A stretch of 64,000 nt of DNA from Lethocerus indicus. Its lineage: Eukaryota > Arthropoda > Insecta > Hemiptera > Belostomatidae. The position numbers and the translations under genes are program-made. The notes beneath the pieces are model-generated. The model did not search any database and was not told the origin of the DNA. It saw only the letters and a list, made by a program, of their open reading frames with translations. Positions 46,976 to 59,970 of the stretch are shown here, piece after piece. How positions within the stretch are numbered: position 1 is the stretch's first letter; every line of letters begins with the position of its first letter. The stretch lies in the NCBI GenBank assembly GCA_019843655.1, contig JACDQD010000007.1, forward strand, positions 25,624,365-25,688,364. The letters run 5' to 3'.

Positions 46976-47010
46976 TAAATTTCGCGTTCTTCTGCCTCTG
47001 CCCTATGTTC
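46976..47010 (+). mobile_element. MITE-A 5' terminus fragment
   Basis: TAAATTTCGCGTTCTTCTGC followed by CTCTGCCC corresponds to the family start TAGATTTCGCGTTNTTCTGT, CTCCTCTC. The rest of the element is not recognisable. Confidence 0.45.
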
Positions 47011-48005
47011 AGCTGGGTCATAAACAATACCGTTTTAGAGTCAATTCTTATCATACAGATCATGCGTGTTAAACCCATTTCTGCTGTGGGGTAATTTTGT
47101 TTTCCGTTCTGAATTTCCTAGGCCGAATTAAATTTTGGTGGTTGTCCATGAAGATTTTATCAATTTCGACTGAAAGTTTATTGAAAATAAGATTCTACAA
47201 TGCAGATTCTCTTCGTTAGTGACGAAAATATTCAATAGTTGGGTAAAAAAATTCGATCGAATCGTGAACAGCAGCGACACGTTTAAGCCCAAATACACGA
47301 CTGAAACCTCATAAAACAGCGTGAAATGGCCGGCCGGAAATTAAGCCCGTGTTTATTTACGCATGAGCACAATCTGAAATAGTTCCCAGCGCGGTATAAT
47401 ACCGCAGGGGAGGAGGGCATCACACAATAAGGCCACCGACCGACACTGCGATACGGTGACATTTCAACTACCTCCGCACGCCTTAACAACCTATGAAGCA
47501 TACCAATTGGTATCTGTTTAAGTCCTGCCATTTTTATTTTTGTAATTACAGAAAAACTTGTCTGGCACGGCTGCTCCCCCCTAGTTGTGCCCACGCGTTC
47601 CCGTCAATGCTGTCACAATTACACATCTGAAAAACGTTCAGAGTACATATGACGCACACTTGAATGGTTAATGCCTATGAGCTTAAAAATCAAGGTAATT
47701 AAGTGAATAAATTCTGTATACTACCACGATTAATAGGTTAGCTACCCCACATGTTCTTGTTATGATTTATAATCTAAAATAATTTTAAGAACGTTGTTGC
47801 AGTGTATAAATTAGATGTTCATAAAAATCGGCGGAACAGGCTATTCACTGTTAGTTGGGCCTCAATCGGGTAGTGAGGTCAAAAAATGTGTCCCGAGCCT
47901 ACAGCGCGCGATATGGCACTTCAAACACAGGGGCCTGTAACTAAATATACGCAAGTTCATAATACGTAACATCGTCCCTCCCACTTGGAGGCCACCGGCT
48001 TCCCT

Positions 48006-48090
48006 TTACGTCATTAATAAAAGGGTAGCGCCGCCGCGTTATTATTACTGCACAGGGTCGGGCTGTGAAAAACACGGGACGATAGGACTA
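48006..48090 (+). promoter_or_regulatory. Candidate promoter: CRE-like site and TATA-like box
   Basis: TTACGTCAT (48006-48014) is a CRE-like site. ATAAAAGG follows at 48018-48025, and TTACTGCACAG at about 48046-48056 is a possible initiator. A purine tract starts near 48090. The surroundings are richer in G+C than the flanks. The only downstream frame (48095-48400) is a low-complexity Arg/Glu reading of the GA tract, so any product is unknown. Confidence 0.3.
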
Positions 48091-48430
48091 CAGTGTGAGA
48101 GAGAGGGAAGAAAGAGAGGACGAACGAGCGAACGGGAGAGCGAGAAAGAGGGAACGATTGGACAGCGGGGGGAGAGGAGGGCTAACCGATGTTTTCAGAA
48201 AAGACGATACATTCAGACCACAGAGTCAGCAGGCCTGGCCGAGAACCGAGAGAGAGGAGAGGGAGGGGGAGGGAGGGAGAGGGAGAATGACAGGGAGGAG
48301 GCTAGGAGCAATGAGTAAGAGAGAAACAGGGATGGAGCGAGAGGAAGAGAGGGTTCGCACACATTCCAGTACGGCCGGGAGTGGGAGAGAGAGTTCATAG
48401 AGGAAGGAGTGGGAGTGAGAGTGGGCAGGG
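48091..48430 (+). repeat. Long GA-rich tract
   Basis: About 340 bases strongly biased to G and A, with GAGAGA, GGGAGGG and GAACG words and a less biased middle (48180-48240). It could be a 5' untranslated region or a GAGA-factor-type platform if the upstream promoter is real. No protein is supported. Confidence 0.7.
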
Positions 48431-48483
48431 TGGGGTAGGCCCCGGGTCAGGTGCCCGGCCCCGACAGCCACCACGCTTAAAAC

Positions 48484-48502
48484 GGCCCTTTTAAGGGCCA
48501 CC
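48484..48502 (+). promoter_or_regulatory. Histone-type 3' stem-loop, orphan copy 2
   Basis: GGCCCTTTTAAGGGCC followed by ACC keeps the stem and trailing ACC of the histone type. The last two bases before the 3' arm are AA instead of CA, which weakens the call. It follows the GA tract by about 60 bases; no histone reading frame precedes it. Confidence 0.35.
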
Positions 48503-49091
48503 ACCAACGACCAAAACACACCACCGCTCATAACCCACTTTTATTTTTATACGCCCTTGTACACATACTTTATTTACGCATTAATAACAAATTGTATTTT
48601 TTTATATTTCTGTTCAAGTTGAGGTTTATTCGCCTGTATTTGATGTCTATGTGACCAATCTCCGCTGGTAGGGGCCTAGAGTCCGACAACAAAATAATTT
48701 ACACCTATATATCTAAAGGCTTACACAATATAAAACTGGAAATTATGAGCAGATGGCTTGGAAATAATGAATTTTACGATATTTGTGAGCAGTCCCGCCA
48801 CACCACGGTGATGCTGATAAGAAGGAAACGGGATATCATTGCTAAGGGGGGAAAAGATGTACGTACCTCACTTTATTTAAAGAAGAGAATCCTTATATGG
48901 CCTAGTATATGATGATACACGCCCGAAAGTCTGGGGGAGTGTTTTGTTAAATGATTCGAGTTTATTGAGATACCATTCCTTAATTAACTCAAATTGAACT
49001 CGTGATTTTTATTCCCGGCTCATACATTTTACAATCATTGGGCATTTCATTCGCATTATTTAATTCTGTTGGTTTCATATACGATTAAACA

Positions 49092-49185
49092 AGGATATTT
49101 TCACCGAAACGGAATCGAACCGTGAACCAACCGAACTCAGCACAGCTGCCGTAGTATCAGCTCTCCTCCCATTTCCTATGCGCAC
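49092..49185 (-). repeat. tRNA-like remnant or SINE head
   Basis: Read on the minus strand, an A-box-like TAGGAAATGGG precedes GAGAGC, then a hairpin AGCTG/CAGCT, and a B-box GGTTCGATTCC flanked by a T-arm-like stem, ending TTTCGGTGA. Box spacing is within the range for tRNA genes. The acceptor stem does not pair and the anticodon loop lacks the normal U33, so it is not a functional tRNA. It may be the head of a tRNA-derived SINE or a decayed tRNA gene. Confidence 0.35.
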
Positions 49186-49380
49186 ATTCGCAATTAGTAA
49201 CTCTGTAGCTTTACTTGTTGTTCATTAAAATAAACTGAAATTTATTTCCAGTCAACTGACACGGACAAGTTGTTCAGAATTTGCAATCAGAACGAGATCA
49301 TAACGAAAGTGGGTTATATGCGTACAGTATTTACATATGTAAAATTATGAATATCCAATGGTATATAACAGGGATAGGTA

Positions 49381-49600
49381 CGCATGAGGCCCAAATTTAA
49401 CTAAAATTTAATTAAATTAATATAGTTAAATATTAAATATACAGAAAATACAAAATGATCATTTCAATAGAAGCGACTAGCAACAACTTATGTTTCACTT
49501 AATTACTTCGGAAGTACACAGAAACAAGTTCTGAAATAATAAAAACAAAACAAATTTAAATTTTCAATTGGAGCCGGGCTTAACTCAACGAAGAGCCACA
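49381..49600 (+). repeat. Dispersed repeat family C, copy 2
   Basis: This shares CGCATGAGG, AATTTAATTAAATTAATAT, GAAATAATAA, TTTAAATTTTCAATTGGA and AGAGCCACA in order with 3967-4258. The copies are interrupted differently, with more intervening sequence in the 4 kb copy. Confidence 0.5.
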
Positions 49601-50279
49601 AAATCTCAATAATGTATCTCATTTTTTCCCCAATTCATATTGAAAAGATAGGTATATCAGATAGTGAAGGTTTATGCATCCAATATTTGCAGTAAAGAGA
49701 TGTATGTATACGTTCGAAAATTTGGAAAGTTTCCAGTATGAAAATGCACAACAGTTAGTATATAAAATGTAAACTGAAATCAAGAGCCAATGAATTACGG
49801 CCACGATTTTAGTCAAGTCTTAAGTCATTAGATTTATCCTACCGACCACAGTGTAGAGAGAGTTTTAAATTTCTCTAGTTTACAATAATAACTTGTTATT
49901 TTAATATTTCGTAATTACAAATTGAGTCTAACGAATTCGTAAATGAAAGTAATTTTCGAGTTAAATTGGTTTCACGAGAGTCCCTGAAAGTGATTTGACT
50001 ATTTTCGGATTGAGGCCTGAACCGACTCAAGGGGTTGACGTCTCTGGCACAAGCGGCGCTTTACTCAATGGGCGCCCGCCGAGAAACCCAATATCGCTCT
50101 AAATTAGTGCTTACAAAGAAATTTAAACATTAACTTCTGCTGCTCTCGTACACAAAAAAGATTCGAGGTATTTTATCCACGCCGAGATCAGGAAATAACT
50201 GACCAGATGTAAAAAGTCTGGGACGCCCAAGCGATAGTTTTCAATAAATCCCCAATACGAACTGAAAAATTGTAAAATT

Positions 50280-50406
50280 TAATTTTTGTCACTGTTCTAT
50301 TGTCGCAATTGTAAATTACAATAGGAGACATTGATGTTCGAATATCACTAATAACGTGTAGACAAAAAATTCTATTTATTTATTTTTCTGGCACATTTCG
50401 ATCACG
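50280..50406 (+). repeat. Dispersed repeat family E, copy 2
   Basis: This aligns with 23489-23640 in the same orientation. Shared words include CACTAATAACG, TAGACAA and CACATTTCGATCAC. Both copies lie in AT-rich gene-free DNA. Confidence 0.55.
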
Positions 50407-52223
50407 CGGCCACTAATTTTTGTTTATTCTCAGAAGGTAATAACAAGTTTTTTTACCCGAATTACCCTTTTAGTTACCGCTAGTAATGGCCAATAATATA
50501 ATGCGTGCATTTATAACAGAAATAAAAAACAAGAAAGAGTAAAACAATTGGGAGCCTGCAATATAGGGATGCTGCAATCGCGAGGGGTAAAAAACAAAAT
50601 AAAAGGAAAAGCCCTTCAGTAAAAGCCCCAATCATCCGATGAGGAAAATGTAATTTTTAACAGTAAGCTCTTCTTTTTTTTTCTATGGATAAACTACGTT
50701 CATTACCGTCCGAGTATTAACAGAGATAGCAAAGTCGAAATCCAAAATCGAAAATACTTTGCCCTTTATACTTGATTTATTAATCTCGCTCTTGATATAA
50801 CTCTTGAGTTATTAATTCCGCATGAATACGGTTAATTGTTTTCCTCGGTAAGAGTCTTGTCATATTTTCTATTAAATTTGTTTTATATATCTATAGCTGC
50901 CATAATTATTATCGGTTAAGTCCCTTTCATCGTAGTGAATACGATAGGGGGGGGGCCACCCCCCACCACATTTAAAGCTGGTATGTACCCCCATTTAATT
51001 CTTGTCTAGCATTTTGCATAGTAAATGATTCTATAAAAAGCCACGGACACCTAAAATATTGTTCTTTCATGTTCAATCTGAGAAATCGACACGGAGGACA
51101 ACCTTCTTTTCCAGTCGAGCGCTATTTAAGTAATTTTCTCTTATAAAACATCTGGCTTCCCTGTAGTGCTCAAAGTCCTCAAAGTCAATGTCAAGTCCTG
51201 AATGACCTAACATTTCAACAGTAACTTACTTCTTATCCTAATACATTTCGCTGTCTATAAATTATTCGCTATTTCACAATTTTACCAAATTTTAATCATT
51301 TTTCTACGGCACTCTGTAATAAAATATATAAAGATAAATTTTATTTATGTGATATTATTAAAAAAACACCACCACATGGTATGGCCTGCTCTTATTATAA
51401 TTCGTTTCTATTACACATAGCTAACACAGAGTTGTATTCTCTAACAGATTTTTCTGGGGTTATTTGTATTCCAATGACGGTCGATTCAAATGTGACTTGA
51501 ATCAACCTAGACCCTACTTCTTATCAAACTCCGGTTCTTAAGCTCGGCACTTCAATGACCGTTACTAGCTATTCCCACAGGATAAAAGTGCTGACTGCGT
51601 ACTTCATCAAGCATGACACTAAGTACCCCACACTATATTACTGACGGATTATCTACTGACGATGGGGAGTATATTCCAATCCGATCCAAAATAGAAACGA
51701 GGAATTGAGTAGTCGAAGGTAAGAGACGGTTGGTAAGAGTTTAGATGATACTTTCGGTGGATGGTAACTTTCAAAATCTCATTTTACGATGAAATTCCCG
51801 AAGTTTGCGAATTATTTCAATAGCGGGCGACGATCCGTTTTTCGCTTTTCGAGGGCGAACCTCCCCCACTTCGTTTTCGGATAACGATCTGGGGGTCAGC
51901 GTGAAAATCATTTTCTTGTGCTTCTATTATAGAAGATTATTCCGAGAATATGACGCGTCTAGGCATTAAAATAGGAAAATACTATCAAATTCTCTGTGCG
52001 AAAATTTCGCTCTCAATTCCAACTCCGTCGACTTGTTCTTCAACCTCGGCTCATCGGGTAATGGAGACAGAAACGCGAACGGGCCGTGTTCAGACACGAA
52101 TAGGGAGGGTAAAAAAAGGAAGTATAAAAAGACAATAAAATAAAAACAAGATCTGGGAACAAGTGCGCTGTTAATTTGAGTGAGGACAACTACGAGAGAC
52201 GTCATACGGCGGTCAGGTCACCG

Positions 52224-52252
52224 GCCACTTCCACTTCCACTTCCACTTCTAC
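52224..52252. repeat. (CCACTT)n hexamer repeat
   Basis: CCACTT repeats about four and a half times. It generates the Ser-Thr run in the overlapping frame at 52176-52472, which is otherwise unrecognised. Confidence 0.8.
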
Positions 52253-52499
52253 CAGAGCACTCGTCGAGTGGCCCCACCGCCACACCAAACCCCAGCCTTA
52301 TACTAGAGGAGTAACGCGAGTCCCGCGTCCCCCAAAATATACTAAATCGGGCGCCTATTTTAAGCCTGGACAAACCCGAGGTATGCGCGAGGGGCGGTCC
52401 CCCCAATTCTTAAACACACGTCCTTCAGTACCGTCCACTATTAGTATCGAACTATTGGTAAAAAACTACTGATAAAACTATATTGGTATAGAACTGTTG

Positions 52500-55400
52500 A
52501 TATATTGGTATAGAAATATTGCTATCCAATATTTTAGTATCCACCCTTAGTTTTCGGCCAACAAAATACAGCAGGCCATTCGTATCTTGGTTCAATTTGG
52601 GTTAGAATCGAAAACTCCAACTGTTTAATTTTTTTCAGGAAATTGGGATCTTCGCGCTGAATGTTACTTGTAGTTTCTCGAAGAGAAAGTTAAAATACAT
52701 GGGGCAGTGTTATCTTTTGAAATTGCTAATCAACGAATCTCTGAACTGTATAATCATTTAGATTTTACCACTGTAATAAATAAATTCCGAATGAAATTTT
52801 TTTTGTGACATTACGCGATATGTATCCTATAAATAATTATATTTCTGGTTTCGAAGCCTCTTCGAACCGGTCAGTTTGGAATACGTACGAACATGTAGCT
52901 TTAGCTCGATTATTTAGGACAGAGAAATGCCGAGGAGAAAATGGATTGAATTCGCTATCAACTGATTGGGAACGCCACAAAATAATTATCTTACTCAGTA
53001 GTACTGAACTTAATCGTCACGCTGTTAAATTTGAATCGACATTAATTAACCGTTAAATAATTAACTCGCTAATAATAGCGAAAACTTAGTTCGCGGTACA
53101 AGTGGGCATTTCGTTTGACACTGGTGGGACTTTCGCACTGTCGCTGCACTTTTACTGTGCTATCTGGCGCAAACAGAAGATCGAAGTAACTTCGCGGTTT
53201 ACCCCCCCCGCTGAACGCCAAATTATCGTTATTCCAAACTAAAATCGAGTTAACCTTTAAAGTTACGCAAATTCGTCTGGAACAGAGTGCTGTATGAATT
53301 AACTGCAGGCGGAGATATAAACCGTGAAATAGTACTGAAACAGCGTACGGATTAATTTCGTTCGAGTCTATTTTAATATCATTAACGCGTCGTATAAATT
53401 AAAACCCACGCGATTCAAATTAATCTCGTTATTTAAAACATCCGATGTTACATATATATACCTCAACGCGTTTGTACATTTTAATTGGATACATTATGAT
53501 GAATATTTATCTTCCGAAAATTAAAATAAAAACCATTTTCCTCCGGGACGAAAATGACCGAGCGAAATCCAAAAATACATTGGCCCACTGACGATAGAGC
53601 GCTAAATACACCACCACCACCACCACCAACCTTCCCTCGCCGGTGGACCGGGGGCTTTTGACTACAAACTTTTTAGGATGATTTGGGACACGAAATGTCT
53701 GCAGGTATTAACAATTTATTAACGGAGGACGACGGTGAGGAGGTGAAGGAACAAGGAATGTGATATGGCGAAACTGTCCGGAGGTAAACATTATTTCACC
53801 CTTAAAACTCAATTTTTTGTATTTCGCAATACTTCTACACGAATTCTTGTTGAAATATTCACCAAAAAAATTGTTATGACTAAAAATCTACAAATATAAG
53901 CCATTTAAACACCGCAGATATAGATTTAATCTATGGTAAGTACTAAGCTTAATGGCTGCACCACTTACTTCATATAATTGTTTATGTGTGTTATTGTTCC
54001 ACAATGAATTTGAAACAACGCTTTCAAAGCATTGTTTAAAACAAGAAGACCCTGTCAGCCGGCGTAAAATTTTTCGCACACTTCAAAAGTAAGAATGAGA
54101 CTAGCTCGAATTTGTATATCTGGTATTTGGATACCTCAAAAAAAGAGGAATTGTTTTGCCTTAAAATTTTAAGCTCAAATCGAGGTCCGGTGTCAACAAA
54201 TTCTGTACATTTGATACAATCCAAATGATCGTAATGATCCCGAACTGATAATGGCATTAAGCATTAAGGACGGTGCAGTCGGCGTGCGGGTAAAAATACT
54301 TTTAAAGTGAATAAAATACTCTTCTATTCACGGCAGCGATGGAAAGGTCTACCGACGTAGTGTTAGCGTTAGCGCGGGCGCAGATGTGTGTAACCTGTTC
54401 GGGACGTAAAGTGGGTCAACCGTAGTCACAACGGATTCGATGCAGGAGGGCCGACTGTTCTCGTTTAAATATTAATACGCCAACATTCGATATAACTTCC
54501 ATAAAACTTGTAAGTACCTGTAGCATTCGCGGTTTCGCGAACTCGGTTTCGATCATTCGAGTCATTTGGCACACTCATAAATTGTATTGTCACTTGCGAT
54601 TCGGATGATTTTTTTTTATGTAACATTTTTAATTGCACAATCAACAATCTTATATTTTATAGGTGTATTGTCGTAACATGGATCTCAGTATGCGGGGTAG
54701 TAGATGGTATTATGGAAGTGTCTGTACCCCCACGTCCATCGAGATTTCGGATAATTGAAAATTGTATTAGTACTGCGCATAATTTAGAGGGAAAGACGTA
54801 AAACGCCGCGAGTTTAAAATAAGTTCGGAGGAGGACAGTCGAAATTCGATGTGAGCTCGGAGACAAACCGTGAGTCGATGCTAAACACCGAAATCGGAGT
54901 GATAACAAAGATGCTAATCGCTGATGGGGGTCACTTCCGCCGGGCACCAACACACAAGCGGCATCCCATTACAAAACTGCGGGACGATAATTTAAGTAGA
55001 AGAATGAAAGTTTAAATAGTTAAGTGAATTTCTCAATGTTGTCAGCTACCTATTGAAAATCTAAGTGAGGTACTTAGATATAGACCCACATACAAGACTT
55101 ACAGAAGACGTAGAGAAAGACGTACAGAAACGAAACGAAGTTACTAGCAATTTGTAGCAAAAATAAAACAGTTAAAAAAAAGCAATTTGTAACTAAGACT
55201 CCTCAATAATAATAACAGATCACAACTAACGAACGAACTGTAGTTGTTACTTAATATAGATAAAGCTGTCAGACTGAAAATTAAACAGCGATTAAAAGAC
55301 AAACTGACTGAAAATTAAGCATAAGTCACCAAGCCCCCCCATAAGGAACAATGGCGGTAGTGGGCGCGCAAAAGGAAACCTACACACCTAAGTACCGATT

Positions 55401-56316
55401 TCGCAGTACAACTTAATTGTAATTCGCCACCTCCAAGGACGAGGTAATTACGGCGGACAATCTGCACCTAACTGGTTTAGACGATGCTCTCTGAAAGGAA
55501 TTGGGCGTTAGGATTTCGGAGCGATGAAAGTTTTTCATTTCCCGATCGAGGGAAAGTTAAGGCAGTAAATTGTGGCAGCAGTAGTATTCAACCTAGCACA
55601 CTTTCTTGACCGAAAGTGCAGTAAAATAAAATTAGAAATTAAATCGCTATACACGAAGAAGAAACCACATATCAACCAGGCAATAGTAATTTCATCTATG
55701 TCTCGTATTATAAGGGCAATTTTGCTCTGTTGAGAGACGTTACGGACTTTGGTTTTCCGGGTAAGACAACTCCCATACAATTTCTTACAAATTCGGGGCA
55801 TATTATTATTATATAAATTATTATCGCTATGGTTGTTAATATTATTGATGGTGTATCTATTGAAATTATAAAAATTTGGTTGTGATCGGGCAACTCTCGC
55901 GTTCTGTACAGGACTGGAGGGAAAACGTAAATATTATGATCCACTTTTAGATCCATAATGCCCTTTGTATAAACTTTTATATAAAGAGGCCGACCTTCAT
56001 ATTATTCGAATTGATATAGAATTGTTCATTTCGATATATTCCATTTTATTGTGTATGTTGTTTGTGTTTGTAGATTAAATTATTTTTGAAATATTAATAT
56101 TATCCCGTATGTATTGCAGTATATTTGGTATTATTAGCAGACGTGGACAATGTCGGCGAGGGCAGCAGACCGGATAATGACCGAGTTTCACTGATCTCGC
56201 CGAGTACGCTTCCAGGAAGAAGTCCCGCACAAAGGCTAAGTGTTCAGGTTGGTACCGCCAAATCGGTCACGGATTCCCGGTAGGGCGAGAAGCGGTCGAC
56301 GGCGGGAGGAAGCCCC
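52500..56316. other. Gene-free stretch with possible decayed H2A-like start
   Basis: Mostly AT-rich without a gene. The last part (56150-56310) is richer in G+C. There one frame reads K-A-K at 56232-56240 and F-P-V-G-R at 56274-56288, words that occur in this order in histone H2A (about 9 residues apart there, 11 here). An M-S-start lies upstream at 56150. The rest of H2A is absent, so I treat the match as suggestive only because two histone-type stem-loops follow. Confidence 0.25.
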
Positions 56317-56334
56317 GGCCTTTTCAGGGCCACG
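56317..56334 (+). promoter_or_regulatory. Histone-type 3' stem-loop, orphan copy 3 (imperfect)
   Basis: GGCCTTTTCAGGGCC followed by ACG lacks one C of the 5' arm compared with the other copies, so the stem has a bulge. It is about 100 bases before a perfect copy. Confidence 0.35.
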
Positions 56335-56418
56335 GACTGCGCCCCCCCCCCGCGTTACGTAACACACAGCGGGCTATTTAATACCGTGCCGGCCAACCGA
56401 CTTTCCGCAATCGGAACG

Positions 56419-56437
56419 GCCCTTTTCAGGGCCACCC
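56419..56437 (+). promoter_or_regulatory. Histone-type 3' stem-loop, orphan copy 4
   Basis: AACGGCCCTTTTCAGGGCC followed by ACC is the cleanest example. Both the leading AAC and the trailing ACC match the typical animal histone mRNA 3' end. No intact histone frame lies upstream; see the H2A-like words at 56232-56288. Confidence 0.55.
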
Positions 56438-57462
56438 GTACAAACTGGTTTGGACCGTTCTACAATCTAAATACATCGATATTATGTTACCCTTATGTTT
56501 TCATTATAACGTGTACATTAATAACGGTTTTTATTACACTTCCGCGGCTTGTATCACTTATGTAGTCAGTGGTTGTACAGCTAGAGGGTTAGTACAGAGG
56601 GCATGTAGCTCACCGAGGAGTACGAACAACAGGTGTTAGTTATTATACCCTAGTTTAGTAACAGTATACCTGTTACTACACAGCTTTAGTAACAAAAACG
56701 ATTTGTAGCGCCACCTTTTCTATAATCCCTACTACTCTATTATTCCCTCGCATATTTCTTAATAATAGACTGAAATATATAACATTTTTAAAAATGCCGA
56801 TTCCTTAAAACATAGGAGCTCAAGTGTACAACGCGGTAATTTATTATAGAAATTACTAATTGGTGTATCGCGTAAGCTTGCTGAACTGATAAACAACTGT
56901 GTATCATACCCATATAAAAAATAACCGAGCTATAAATACTGCAGAATAAAATCGATTGGGTAGCTCTGGTTCATTAGTAATACACAATTGTATCTCGATC
57001 TGATCATATCTACAGCAGAATATAATTATCGCGCTATTAGGAAACACAGTTTCAAGAACATAGTACAGCACCAATTTGAAATACTTATGTACACAATTCT
57101 TGCATAGTACCCAAATATTATATTCCTTTTTCAATTCAACAAATGATGACCCTATTGCAATATATAATCCCGCCAATTGAGTTTTACATGTTCCAAACAG
57201 CGTACAGACGCAACGTGAAAAGTCCCGGTCAAGAGTGGAACGAGGGCATTTCACACGACGAGCGGAAGGAACACTAAGAGGTTTTTCAAATGTACATTTA
57301 CCAAACAATCTTTTGTGATTTTATTATACCTGTTCTTTACGGGGAGGGGTGGGGGTCAACCGAGTGTGACCCGGACGACCATTGTCAACGGGAAACGACT
57401 TACTTTACTTTCCTAGTTCGAACAGACGTGAAAGCAGTCAAGCCCGAGTTTAAGATAATAAC

Positions 57463-57642
57463 TCTTGCTCCGGCTGCCCGCCATCGTCGGTAGCATTCCG
57501 TCCATAATACAGACAGGGATTTGGCCAATTCCTACCTGCATTTCTATCAATACAGCGATTTTGTGAAGTCATCTGCACACCGGTATTACTAGAATAACCA
57601 CTGAAAATGGCTGACAGCCGAAACAAGTCTAGCTCAGGACTA
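57463..57642. mobile_element. MITE-A, both inner arms, diverged
   Basis: The left arm reads TTGCTCCGGCTGCCCGCCAT, CGTCGGTAG; the right arm reads ACTGAAAATGGCTGACAGCC, GAAACAAGTCTAGCTC. These are inverted copies of the family's GCTCGCCATCTTCAGTAG region. The outer termini are missing or unrecognisable. Confidence 0.55.
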
Positions 57643-59880
57643 GATATTTTCTACCATCTGATCAAACGTTCTGGTATATTTTAAAATGGAAATTACTCGT
57701 ACAACTTTCCTCTAATTGAAGTTAACCGTTATTGAAGTTAATATATTAACCGTTCGTTCAGGGTCAGAGACTGAAAATTTCTTTATATTTTATCATTCAA
57801 GCCGGTGAAAAACTGTGATAATTGTAGGGTCCAATGTAAGGAGAGTACGCACAGTCCTTGTTTGGAAAATACTCATATTCCGTTTCTACTTCTTACCTAC
57901 ATTTTTTTATAATCAGTTATCACAATAAAAATTTTCCCTTTCGCAATGAACTGACCTCCTTCCAATTCTTCCCAAGCCCCACCCCCCGTAGTATTATTTC
58001 ATTCCTTATGAAACATATTGTTCCGTATCCTGTAAACGAAAAAAGTGTTCACTACCTATTTTAATCTGATTCGAAATCAAAAATCAAAATTATAGAATAA
58101 ATTCCATAGCACTGAGGAATAAAAAGGCGCGATCGCGGTCTGGACCATAAATCATTATAGTTCCTATTCTATAGATCCGTGGCATTAATTGATTAATGCA
58201 TAACATCATTATGCTAATTTAAGAGACGTTTTAAGCGACAGCAAGGAATAAGTTTCAACTCTCAACGACGTAAAGTTTGAGATACATTAGGCCACTGTCG
58301 TCTTGCAGTTTAAACACTAAAACGCGTTTTCCGTTCGGAGAGAGAATTTTGTTTATTATACCGACAATAATAAAAAAAAATAATAATGACACTCGACCGC
58401 TCAATTCTGAGGTCTTGGACCTAGGCCCAACCGAACCTGGCTGCCAGCTGAAATAAACGCTGGGAGGGGAGGTCCACGCTCCTGTCTACGCCCTGCAGGA
58501 AATGTTTACGGTATGTTCCCGACGACGGATTTCCAATAGAGTGGAACAATTCGCGTAACGGCCGTCCAATTACTTTCGTTGGACGCTGCCAATGTAAATC
58601 GTCCAGGAATAGACTTCGCCGCACGTAAACAGACGGCAGATAGAGGCGTGTATTAGTCAGCACTTCTGCTAGCATATTTCTTCCTGAAATAAGCACAACG
58701 GCCCGCTCGTCGGCGATAATTTTTGAACGTCGACATTATTAAGTCGCTCCACGGTCCCGAGTGTCGAACAGAAGAAACGGGCTCGGAGAAGGATGTAAAC
58801 AATCAAAACAGCAAACGGGTCAAACGAGGCCTCGCGTTCCTATACAAAATGGGGAACGCCGGACATTTTTCTATACACAATATCGTGTAATATTATTGCA
58901 GCCCTTATTATGCTGTATCATCACAGAAAATGAGACGAGAACGCGCGGTACCGGGAGAACCGGAGATTATACGTAAGATCATAACAGTGATACTTTCTAA
59001 TCGCTACGTTAATTTTGATGCATTTAATTCCTATATTCTAGAACGGGGGGGGGGGAACTACCCGACGTGGGGTAGAAGCTTTGCCCAAATTATAATGAAT
59101 CAGAAATTTAACAGAATAACGTTTTGCATTAGTGTAATTTAAGCGCTCTTTTCTTTCTTTTCACCCTTTCAACTCGGAAGGGGTAATATCGCGTAAAAAA
59201 AATATATTTTCGGGCTTAAAAACTTCACCCCCCCACGTTCTAGAAATTGATTAGATACAAAAGCTTATACGTTAACGGTTTAGTTGGATTGAAGGGTTGG
59301 TTGGTATACTGTGGTATAGAGTCAGCTCGCGTTATTTACTGTCGACTCTCGCTTGTTTGGCAAAGAGCAAGTCACATTATTATCTCGGCAAGGTGCACGT
59401 CAGCCGCCGATAGGGCATAACTTGCACCGTTTTGGCCGCGAATTTGTATTTCAACGCGAGTATTACCGGCGGATTTTTTCATTAATTTTTCTTTTTTCAT
59501 CTCCAGAGAGGTATGTGAATTTCGATTCCTACAGACAGACAGAAAGACAGAGAGAGATAGAGAGAGAGAGACCGCGGTCTTGTCTTCAAGGTCCCGCATA
59601 ATTTACGGAGGACGCGCGTTTCCTGTTCCCAGTCGGTTTTATTATTTTTTTTTTCCATTAATTCACTATTCGTCCGGGGATATCGTCAATTAGAATAACG
59701 GTAGGCCACCGGGGCCCGCGGACAAGAGAGAGGAGACAGAAAATAACGACGTGCCGTGTTGTAAATCGGCGAGTAATGTTATTGTCGAATGGTGAAAATA
59801 AAATGTTACGATATAAAAAAACAGATGGAGGGGGGAAGGGGTTTAAGGCGGTGTTAAACATGTGTGCGATGTGTGATGTG
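57643..59880. other. Gene-free stretch
   Basis: No convincing gene. A G+C-richer segment at 58400-58720 carries a 91-codon minus-strand frame without recognisable domains. A purine repeat (ACAGACAGACAG, then GAGAGATAGAGAGAGA) lies at 59530-59570. Confidence 0.45.
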
Positions 59881-59893
59881 GGGACTAGGCGGG

Positions 59894-59930
59894 GATGGGG
59901 ATGATGATGATGATGATGATGGTGATGGTG
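59894..59930. repeat. (GAT)n microsatellite
   Basis: GAT/ATG trinucleotide run with a GGTGATGGTGG end. It lies 40 bases inside the putative intron, downstream of the minus-strand exon at 59971-60010. Confidence 0.9.
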
Positions 59931-59970
59931 GCGGGAGAGGATAGCCGGAGTAGACGAGGCAATGACTCAC

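Noticed and set aside
47283..47594. 103-codon minus-strand frame
   Set aside because: No recognisable domain and no conservation evidence available.
48095..48400. 101-codon Arg/Glu-rich frame
   Set aside because: Direct translation of a GA tract; equivalent low-complexity frames occur on the opposite strand.
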